From Spisula solida (Eukaryota; Mollusca; Bivalvia; Venerida; Mactridae), in contig OX365949.1 in assembly GCA_947247005.1 (NCBI GenBank), positions 6,086,001 through 6,150,000 on the forward strand: a stretch of DNA of 64,000 bases. Reading direction: 5' to 3'. Position numbers and translations under genes: made by a program. The notes beneath the pieces are model-generated. The model was given only the letters and a program-made list of their open reading frames with translations, ran no database searches and was not told the DNA's origin. This document shows, in pieces, positions 49,401 through 61,400 of the stretch. Position 1 is the first letter of the stretch, and each line of letters begins with the position of its first letter.

Positions 49401-52400
49401 TGCTTGCCATCCGTCATAACCCGACGGTAAATCAGGACGCTTGCACCAGGATTCGTTCCAAACATGGAAGTCCCTATTTCAACAAAACATATACTTATAC
49501 GATGAGAGATTCATAGATAATGCTAATACGACTATAAATTTTACCTTTCTCGTGTTGTCAAACTTACAGGCATTTATCACAGATATAGATATATTTATAA
49601 TTTTATATATATATATATATTGGCTCATTTTATGGACATACCAAGGCACTGGACAAAATAGTGTTGTGGCTAAACAAATTAACCAAGTTTGATATTTTCT
49701 CAGAGACTGCCAATAAATGATAGCAATTTCGAATGCAGTTAACAATTCTTTCTAATTCAGCTATCAGTGTGCATGCTCGGAGTAGTTGTAATACTTATGA
49801 ATCGCCCCTCGTATCAAAGAATGCAAGCAAGCATGGAAACTATGCATTAACATCCGTAATTACTTCTACGTAAATGTGTTGGAAGGCAACTGATTGAAAA
49901 CATGATATGACATTGCACTGGTCACGGAAGCCTATTATATTTATCAATACGATCTATCTACGCCGATGATTTCTACGGAAGTAGAAATGGGACTAACGAA
50001 CCCTTATGGTCGCTAATGTATTTTCTGAAAGGTGCTTACAAATATATTCAAATTGTAAATAGATTTAAGATAACGGATTACGCTTAAGTAATCACACTAT
50101 CTGGAAATCTGCATTAGCGTTAATTGTCTCAATGTGATTTACGTAATAAGTATTTATTAAGTCATATATTACGTCGCCAGGCAACTTGTTTGGTATTATT
50201 GCGTGTTACATTTGATGACATAGTCGTCTGTAAGTTCTGCTTCTGTTTTCTTTGAAATCGTATGCGCGTGTTGTTTAAGTAAATTATTGAATTATTATAG
50301 CAACTCCACTATTGCTAAACATGACGTCATGAAGTTAGGCTAATCCAGAAAGCAATTTTGTTTATAAAACTATTAGTATGAATCCGTCTCATTTCAAATG
50401 TCTACATTCGGCAAGAAATATAGGACCAGCAAAGTCTGATTTCTGTGTCACTTACATGTTCAGTTCTTGTAATTAGCCTACTTTCCGAATCGTATCCCTT
50501 AATTGACAGCATCCGATTATTATATCACAATATGACTTCACTCAATTTGGAGCAAATGGTCAAACTTTGGAATGATGAATGAATGTTTAAGAATATTATA
50601 AGACCCGTTGGATGGCTAAAAATGTCCGAATCTAAAACCTGAGCTACCGCCCCGAATACAAATCTTGGAGAGTCTAAGTTTTTTTAAGAACTTACCATAT
50701 AGCATCGTTCATTGATGTTTTAGGTTTTCCATCTACAGACCAATGTGAATCCATAGGTGAGCTATAGTCACTGTCGTGAGCTGCCTTGAAACTTGTGACA
50801 CACCGTGTTGGTATACCCAGTGCACGGAATACTACAAACATAAAACGCTTTACAATTACATAAGTGGTTAAAGTCAGCGAGAAGGAAATATCATATAACA
50901 AAATGATTTATGTGAATAACGCTGATGGAGGGGTAGCCATACAACCTCTCATACACAGTCGTGTTGCAACCTCCCTACTTACAGACAAGTGGCATGTGGT
51001 ACGTTATAGTTTATTTATTCAGGTCTTTAACTTGTATTCAAACAATGTATTATAAAAAACAAAAGATTTTTATTGTATAAAACATTTTAATCAGATAAAA
51101 CGCCAGTAAAAATCAATAGCTTATGCACAAAGCCGTATACTCATATATACAATATATGTTGAATCTATAAATTAATAACATAAATTGCACTGCTTATACA
51201 TGTACATATACTGTTATGTTAACATGTGACTGACCTGATTAAACGAGTTATAGCAACCTGTGACCAGTGGTGACCCTTACCTGTGGTAGCAACAGCAGCA
51301 AACGTCCAACATTGTCCATACTTGACACCCTTTCTTTTCTTCAAGAATTCTTCCAGTATTGCTGTACTACCATTCCAAGCATGTGGAGCAACACCATCGT
51401 CATATTTACCTGACCAGTTGCCCACCAAAACACCACCGTCTCGCTCATTGTTGTTTATCTGGAAAGGAGAAGAAAATCTCCCATTAAGATATAATTGAGC
51501 AATTGAGAAAATGATTCTATGCACATTTAGGAGGTTTAGAGAAAGGCAGGTCTCTAGATTACTAAAATATTGTTGTCGATTTAAACAATAGGTTGCCGCA
51601 TATAGTATTTTTACCATTTAAGTAATAATTAAGTATGATACTTAAAGTAACTCAAATTGTAACAAACGACATGCACACCTCTGATTCAAACCAGTTAATG
51701 TGCACACATTTGTTTGACATAATCTGCTACAAAGTATGACATGTTTATACATTATGAATCCCAACCGTCCTGTGTTACTATAGTAGTACTTAGAATATCG
51801 TGCCTTGAACCATGTACCCATCTGTCTGTAATAAATCAAGTACATACGTAGCCCGGTATACATACATGTACACAGACAGGTACACCATGCGCGGATCCAA
51901 CAATATTTCTCGAGTCCGACCAGCTATGTTTCTCACAAAAGGGTCCGACCAGCTACTTTTCTTAGATGTTTGTCCTGACCAGACTCTTATATAATCACTG
52001 ACAAACTCGTGTATATTCGATAACCACATACATGTATTTGCCAAACTACCATGGGGTGGCCCGGTACCTTGCTATCTTATTAATAAACAGCGTACAAATG
52101 AATTCTTCGAAATCAAATCCCCATAAACTAATCGACCTCCTAAAATTACTTTACAAGGGGGTAATCCACAAATTGACGACACCACATTAGAGGTTAGAGA
52201 CAGCCAGACAATAAAAAACAATAGCCACTTAAAATCATCTCACAATCGTGTTTTACCGCCGCTCCGTGTGTTTGATATAACAATCATTCCATGATTCCGT
52301 TCAGTAATGTAAACAATAATGCTACATCTACAAGTTATATCAACACGAGAACTAAGTATTAAACAGTTCTGTGAAATCTCGAATGTCTACAGATTCAGTT

Positions 52401-55400
52401 AGTGTAACCAATTTTTAATATACCGTAAACTAGTTACATTTGACAAGAACTCATATTTTCGTGCATAAACGCGACCCAGCGATTCTATAACGTATGTATT
52501 TTCGCGATATATAACAATTCCCGGTACATTGCAGTATTGAATATTGGAACACAACTAAACCCATACTTATAACGAGCATCGGTTTCTAAACAATCAACGA
52601 ATTTATGCCTACGCGAAATTGTCTTTGGGCCAGCATCTACGAATTTTCATGCTTACGACCAGAATTGTATTTATGTAAACGGTTTAACGATAACTCATGG
52701 AGTAAAACAGGCTTGTACCTGTTTCTTTCAGCAGTGCATAATGAGCTAATGGCGACTGTTAAGAATACAAAAACAATCAACAAATCCCATTAACATACTG
52801 ATACATGTTTGGTCCAAATGTAAACGGAATAAAGTGATTTTTAGGTTGGGGTTAGCTTTTTATTATACCGAGACTACACAGTCACTTTATCATAACACTG
52901 GGTCAACATGTTCTGGAAGTAGCCTACTTCTACTAACAGTTCAACAATTGTCAAGAAAGGGAGCTACAATAGAATCGTTTTAAGAACAGAACAGAAGTTT
53001 TTTTTTTGTGCGTACAACACCTCATTACAATACAAACAATATTATTTACAAAAGAACATAATTTACATGATCACATAGCAGAATTATGAAGATGGATACA
53101 AATATTTGAAATTTGTGTTAGTACAAGTAATCTCCGGGAGAATGCACATTTATGATATTAGTAAAATACAATGGTATGACAGAATTAATTGACCGATGTA
53201 AACATGTTTTAATTAAATAACAGATTAGAAATGATTCTAGATCTAGATCTATCTTTATGTGTTTATAACATACACTGAATGTTAGCAATAATGTACATTT
53301 TCATCAACAATTTTAGTAGAGCGGCACTTGTGTCGCTGTACCCAATGAATGAGATGCTATTACTGGCACATGCGTTGAATACTATTTCTTCTATGTACAT
53401 GGGTCACTGTGACCAGTGATAGTTGCTGTTTTTCAATGTGACCTGCAAAGGTTGCTAGTTCTAGAACATGGGTTGTTGTACATACAATGTAGTACATATG
53501 TCGCTAGTTCAATAACATGGGTCGTTGTACATACAATGTAGTACATTATGTCGCTAGAACCATTACGTTGGTCGTAGTAATACTTTCATAGATCATTGGA
53601 CTTTGTAGGTCGTACTTTGCTGTAATAAGAACACACTTTGTTGCGTCCAGCTGTTGTTAGCTGTACAGAGCGAAGTTGTCTAACGGAATATGCATAGTAA
53701 TAGGTCGATACAATGTTAGTTTATTGGTGCCTGTTCAAGAAGGGATCAGTTCACTCAATAGCTCGGGATCATACAGTTTGGTTTTAACATACACGTAGAA
53801 GTTATTTATAACTCAAAAAGTGTCCACAAAAAATGAGCATAGTATCATTGGTCTATACATGGTCGTTTTCGGAGCGGGAAACAAGCAGGGGTATATTTTG
53901 TGGAGCATAATCTATGAATACTGCTGATGCCCCTTTCGGGTAGACTAGCAGGTACAATGTGAATAAAAAAGATCAAGGCACATACTTAGACAGTTTACTT
54001 GTTGAATGAAAAATGAACAAAACTTATTGAAGTAAATCACAGGAGTACCGTGCTAAAATACTGACCACCGGGTATACTATCGTGCCCGTCCCATTGAAAA
54101 TGTGAATTTGTTATTAAATTGAAAGTTTGTGTAAATATGTATTGTGCTGTTGGCGGTTCAGTCAATAACTACTTATAACGAGGTGCAACAAATTAAACAA
54201 GTTACAGTAGGACAACCACGTGTTACAAAAGTCACAAAACTGGAGCATGCTTTTTAGTGTGATTTCTAATCATTGACATTTACCACTGCTAAACACCTAG
54301 AATGCACATGTAAATTACCACAAAAACATTTTTGTTCGACATCAAGTCTTAAAAAGGACAGTGTTCATGTCCATGCCTTTTATGCGGTGGTTGAGGTAAA
54401 CTTCTAACCCGAAGATCATGTTCGTGCCAAAGGTGTTCCATCGGGTTGAAATTTGAACATTTTAAGGGCAACAGACGAACGAACAAACCTTGTTTCTCAA
54501 ACAATCAACGTGCATGTGTGTTTTTAGCTTTTTTTGTAGTCCAATGTTCCATTGCACCACTTTGAAAAATAACACCGTAAACGGGGCACCCAAACAACAC
54601 GTGCTTATTATTTTTTGTCACCCGATGCAAATATTCTAAAAAAATTGATGGCTTTTAAATGTCCCAATCATCTGGTTTCAGTTTGAAGGCTTAATTGCGA
54701 ATTTGAACACATGTAATTTAATGAAATTGTCAAAAAGCACGAAATACACGTACATTGCCGAATCTGTTAAACTTACGGGTTTCATTATAAAATTTAGTCG
54801 GATTACACGGAGCAATATGAACAATAAATGTACACGAAATTTGAAAGGATTATCTCGAATTATTACTAATACATAAAGAAATGAAAATGTATACTTATAA
54901 GAAAAGTATATTAAAATCATGATAATACAAATGTATACCGTTAGAAAGACAAGACTGTTAAGAGCAGTTTCTGAAAATTTGAGCCGAATGTAACATCCAA
55001 TTACTAAGTTACAGAGCTTTTAAGCTCACCACTCTTCTTTTGTAGTGACGTCGCAAACTTCATTCTTGAAAACGTTATTTTACGTAACGTTATACAAGCA
55101 TTTCAGAAATCCAGTACTTGATAATTATTGTCATTAACTTTTCACAGTTGTATCAAATTTAGAACTATATTCTTATTTAATTTATACTCCGACACGCCCA
55201 CTGATTCCATTAAAAAAGTGTACATTATTTTCGTAAGCGGACACTTTTGTGAGCTATAAGAAAACTGTTTCACTCATAAAATAATTGCCATAAATGGTCA
55301 ATTAGACGACAACTGACAAATCTGTGTAACAGTTAAATAAAGGACATAGTAACTGATTGCCTAAAGCATAAAACTAGGAGCTAGGAAATTGTATAAACAC

Positions 55401-58400
55401 ACATCATGTATTAATATGTTGCATTACTGTAAAAAACATCAAGTTTGTGGTGTTAAATTTTATTCAATGTCTTGTTGATCTATATCATAAAATTCAATCC
55501 TCACAATTTATCTACACCCAAACAACTATACAACAATGGCTTATTTTTATAATCCCCAGAGTAAAACTCCTCTAAATTGAATGATTTTACAGTATTATTA
55601 TTGGTAGCCATTGAAACAGAACTACAAACTATTTGTAAGATTGAAACATATATTGTGCAAATTGACAATCAATTGCACGAAACCGGAATTATATACTACA
55701 TGTAGTACATTAACCGATTAGTGGCTACAACTTTTTTTCCATTTTTCATGAGAATTGGTGATGCCATTAAGTATCACTTCAATACAACATTATATCAATA
55801 AATAAATCCATGTGAAAAATGTATGTTTAAACTAGAAAATATGTCATTATGTTAAGGATCATATCATAATACAATCGGTTTTTTCAAGTATAAATCAATT
55901 ACATTGTCTTAACATTCACAAAACAGTTTACAATCTATTAGAAGCTTTTTATATGAATCTGTTTGAAAATATTTTCATGGTTTGTCTATTTTTAAATACA
56001 AAATAAAAGACACATAATATGCACAGATATGTACCTTTGTGCATCAAGCCTGTATCATATGTCACCAATGTGGAAACCTATAGATGTGTATTCTTTTATG
56101 TGGTGGGTGTTATAACATATGGGCACACTTGATGTTTACTCAATAAATCTTCACATGCTAATAAATGCTCAGCACTGTATGAATGGACAGTTAGATAATC
56201 CCTAAGGATCACTAGGCCAAGCTTATTTTAAACATTAGAATTATATTTTCTAAAATGCAAAACATCTTCTGTTCTTGAATTGTGCCAGAATATATTTTGA
56301 TAATCATTGTCACTCTGGTGATCGTTTTGTTTTTGTCGGAGTATAAGTCAGATATAGTACTAGTTATTCGTCAAAAGTGTCTTCTTACAAGGGTTATTGT
56401 ACAGTTTTGTGAGGACAAACAACAAATTATCCTCGGCTTCGCCTCGGACAATTATGTTCTTTGTCCTCACAAAACTGTACAATAACCCTTGTAAGAAGAC
56501 ACTTTTGACGAATAACTAGTACTGTATCTATTACATTACTTATCAATATTGAGAATGTTCGCTTTTAAATAAAAGTAGCTGCTGTTTTACCACTTTCCTC
56601 ACGTTTTCTCATTATGGGAACTTTTCAGAAATTGGTCGACATAGCAACGACAGAAGTTATTCTTTCATGGTTGATCAGTAAAACTAAACCTATGTTATTG
56701 TAATGTATTATCCAAGTTATTAATACATCCAAAGAGCATCACTTTTTTCGATTTTGAGGGCCTTTTATCATTATTCTAACGTGAGTACGTGATCACTAAG
56801 CCCGGTTTCATGGAAAACGGCTTAATTGCAATGTTTTGTTACTATGACAACCATATATAGAATGAAACTCTTATATTAACTAATGGGTTTAGCTCTTTTC
56901 CGTATTGGACTTGAATTGCAGTGTAAATATATACAATAGCATATTTTCTGTGTGTCACGTACGAAGAAAATTTTCAGGTTAGAGGCTTGTTGCTATAGTA
57001 ACACAAAACGCCAAATATGTGACCCTTTCAATTGTACAACTAGCTTATTCGATATTACCTACTATAAGATAAAAGGTAAGTGGTGTTGTAATGTAAAACC
57101 ATCTTAAAATAATCATTGATGTATAATGCATGTAATGCGAATTATTTACTGTATTTTATTTTGATAATTTTCTGAAAAGAGCATTTTTAAATCTCCATAG
57201 CAACCAAACGGAACAAGGTATAGCCATAAATGATACATTTTTGAAACGAGGAAAGATCCAATATTTACTTTTAGTGAAAAAAGACAATTCGAAAATTTTG
57301 ACCTTAGGGGCCCTTTTCTCGCGTTGCGCATCATATTTGGATTATTCCATACATCCGAAAAACCATACTGGTCTAACAGATTTTTAACATTACTAGACCA
57401 GGTTTTGAAACCTGTATTACAATGTTCAACTGGTTTATAATATAAACTGTTTAATATGATATTGTTTGAGTCCTTTACTTTGAACCAATATTTAACACAC
57501 CTGAGTAAACCTATTGACATATATAGGGTAACGACCGAGTTCTCCGTAGACAACAGCCGTGCATGTACTTTGTTTGAAACCCAATATTTGTTTACATAAT
57601 TTTAAATGGACGCGTTCTATGTCTTTTGATTTAGTAAAGCCCCACACGGGGCAAGCATAGTTAATAATGGACCCAACGAAAGAGTCGAATAACTGGACTG
57701 CTATATTTGGTAAAACATCGTATTTGTTTATATGTTTCATTAATACATTCATAGCTTTTAATGACTTCCCAATAACATATTGTAGGTTTAACACAAATGA
57801 TCCCGTATAGTTGAAAACAACACATAGGTAATTAAAATCATTTACAACCGCTAATAATGAATTGTTATAATACCATATTTCGTTGTTCCGTATCGGTCCT
57901 CTCTTGCGGAAAACAACAATTTTAGATTTTGCCGTATTAATTAAAAGTTACAATAATCATTTATGCTAAGGTCACATTTGCCCTACGAGCTCCGTACGAG
58001 TTGATTTTGGCAAACTCGCACGGCGTTCGAACGGAGCCCGTACGGACACCGAAGAATCGTACGAGCATCGTACGGATTTTCTTAACTCGTACGAGCATCG
58101 TACGAATATCTTTCCAGTGTATCTCTATATATCGTTTGTGGTCCGTACGAGTTGTGACCAGTCGCTACGAACATACAAAAACCGTTAGGATTTCAAAAGT
58201 TGTGAACTCGTACGAGTTGATAAATTCGTACGGATATCGTACGAGCTTTGTGACCCTAGCATTAGACGATTAAAACTATTCTGCAAATATTCAACCGAAT
58301 GACCAACTATTACCATGTCGCCTGCGAAAAGCAAAATCATGATACACAACTCATATATATTCATTCCACAATCAATGTTTCCCTGGAGACTCAGTTCTAG

Positions 58401-61400
58401 GTCCTTTAGATATTACAGCGAACAATATTGGGGAATTATTTTGACCCTGTCTTAGTCCAATAGATATATCGAAAAAAATCCGATAAAGAGTTACAGCCCT
58501 TGACGACTGATTTGACCACGGAATACATAGCTTTGAGAGTTCTAAGGATTTTACCATCCAAACCCATATTTAACAGTTTGAACCATAAGGCATTTCTATA
58601 GACTAAGTCGAAAGCCTTTGATAGGTCTATAAATGTGCAAGGCAGTCTTAATTATTCTAGACAAGAACTATGATTCACCATCTGCAGAGCTTTTTCAAAA
58701 CTTGAGATGGATGACAATCTACGACAGAATAGACTATAAAAAGGCCATTTTAGTATATAAAAGCTTTACCAATACGGCACCAGAATACCTTCGTTCAAAA
58801 TTTCAAATTACGAATTACCCCAATCAAACATTAAGGTCAGCAGCAAATAATCTCTTAAACATGCCTAAACCAAATCTAGAAATTTTCAGAAAGTCAATCA
58901 CATATGCTGGGCCAAAACTATGGAATTCCCTTCCTCAAGATATCAGAAATGCAAAAACGTTAAACACGTTTAAGTCAAAATACATAAATTACAAATTTCC
59001 ACAATGGGCAGATGGTATTGCTAATAAGTGAATCTATATAAGCCTGTCCCATTATTTTTCATTTGCATTATTCTGTTATATTCTACTGTCTATCATCAAT
59101 GACTTTAATAATTGTAATTCACTCTATGCTGTATACTATGCCTATTTTAATGTAGATTCCGCCGAGGATAACTCTTGACCTTGTTTACAAATAAAAATGT
59201 CAACTAAATGCATTTTCATTGTTCCACCTTGATGAAGGCTGGTAAAAGCGGAAACGTTTGTCAATGATAAAACGTCACTGATAATAAGTGGTCACTCGGC
59301 CTTTCAGTGTTTATATTATGCATGTTTGTTTATTGGTCTACAGTTATCTCCGGCGAACTATACATGCATGCATGTTTTTTATTGTTGTTGTTTATTATGT
59401 TGTTTATTTATTTTTATGTTGTTAATCTGTTTCTCTTTTTCAGTGGACCATATTGAAAATTGATATTACTGTCAAATATGTAATCCGCAATAAATAAAGT
59501 CGTTATTATTATTATTATAAGGGCATTTTCAACTACATTGTGAAGAATAAATGCTGCATCGACGGTGCTATATCCTTTTCTAAACCCAAATTGGTTATCA
59601 GACAGCCTATCATTATCTTCAAACCAGGTTTCGACTCTTTTGGTTAGAATGCTAGTACATATTTTGCCAATGTTGCTTAAAAGGGTAATACCCCTGTAGT
59701 TACTGCTATCATTGACATCGCCTTTCTTATGTATCGGGACAATATATCCGTGAGACCAAATTTCGGGGAAATACCCAGCATTGAATACAATATTGAATAG
59801 GTCGGTTAAGTGGCCTACTAAAATATCGATTGATTCTATAAAGAACTCATTTAATAGATTATCAGCAGGACAGGAAGCTTTGCCTTAACAGCACTGCGAA
59901 CTTCGTCCGTCGTGATGGGTACATTTAGTGATGCAAATGTAGGATTATCAATATTAAGATCGGAATCCCGGACAAAATCCTCGGCCTCAGGCACATGTGC
60001 GGTTTTGATATCATTGAATAGTTTAGCAAAATAATCCTTAAATTCGCCAATGTGGATATTAGTTGATGGTTTATTATTCTTAGATTCAAAATGATTCCTA
60101 AACTCCTTTGGTTTCTTGTTTCGTAAGTCACATAGTTCCTTGCATTTTCGCATTTGTAGGCTCGTTTAGCTTTACGAACTAATCTCTTATACAATGACTT
60201 CCTGTTGCATAGCAACTGTCTATTTGCAACCGATTTACTCATATTGAAAGTTGAAAGTGCGTCTAGGTTTTAAATTCTTTTTTTAAAATAGGGGTTTGCA
60301 CATTTTGAGATTACGGAAGTAAATGTGTTTACAACTTCATCAACACCGTTATTCGACCCATCAAAGTTATATAGTATGCGATTATGATTCCCTAGATTGG
60401 AGATTAAATCGCTGCGAAAATTCGACCGTTTATCACTTATCCATTTGTAATACACGGGGTTTCCAGATTCGACAGTATTAACCGGTATCTCACGGGGAGA
60501 AGATTTGATTGAAAATAGTAGCGGTGCATGGTCGCTAAGTGCATTGAATAGGGTTTAAGGGTTTCGGTGAGTCGCTTCCTCACATTAAGACCGTAACCCC
60601 CTGATTCCGAGGTGGACGTTCTAGATCTATATAAGATAAATATTTTATCACATCAGATGTAAAAATATTGGGATTAATAAAAAAGATTTTTGTTCATTTT
60701 GGCGTAAGATAGAATTTTATTTCACCCAGTGATCACAGAACATCAATTATTTCACGAGAGGCGTAATTTTCTGTGATCACGATTGAAATAAATTTGATCT
60801 TGCACTAAAACTCAAATTTTCTATAAATTATAATTATGCTTCAATTTCTCTTAAAATGGCAACGTTACATAATTAGCTTAATTGAGTTCATTTTCTCGTA
60901 CAGTCGTGTGTTGGGCTTTGTGCCGTGTAATTGTGGTCTGTGATGTTTTTATGTTTTCTGTGCTCGGCTGTTTAAGTTGAGCGCTGCCTTCCCTGTCCGA
61001 ATTTTTATAATCGTTTTTATTTGTGTCAAATGAAATAAAGACTCTAACACACGTTGTCAATTGATACAATCTTGTTGTAAGCTCGCAATATCTCGTTTAA
61101 TAAAAGTTTATATTAAAAGACAACCCGTGATAGATCCTCTATAGATGTAAGGAGACGCATACTTACCACTCTGCTTAAAGCTCGTATAACAAATACAGCA
61201 TTTCCTCTAGCCTGATCTCCTAGTTCTGACTTCTCCATTATTGCTATAGCAGCTACAAGGCACACGTCATCAAACTGTATACAAACACTTTCAATCAATA
61301 AACTCATATTTACAAACATTAAAAATTTGAAATGGCGCATAAATACGAATGGTGTTTAATATATAATGTCTTCTTGGTCACAAATTAGGAAATTCGTTTA

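Larger units (their letters stand above)
57140..60550 (-). pseudogene. Broken non-LTR retrotransposon (LINE) ORF2
   Basis: Reads right to left: endonuclease end ([12 protein letters not shown] near 60530), linker, then reverse transcriptase blocks [48 protein letters not shown] (59880-59520), FIDLSKAFD (58630), GLRQGQ and FAGDM (58340), and the C-terminal [20 protein letters not shown] region (57640). Frameshifts occur, and the second Asp-motif reads FAGDM instead of FADDx, so the copy is inactive. Interrupted at 58637-59518 and 57964-58261. The 5' part is missing. Clade not settled; Jockey/I-like group probable. Confidence 0.88.

Noticed and set aside
56282..56485. 67-codon frame with hydrophobic start
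   Set aside because: Falls within the 56351-56529 palindrome and flanking intron.
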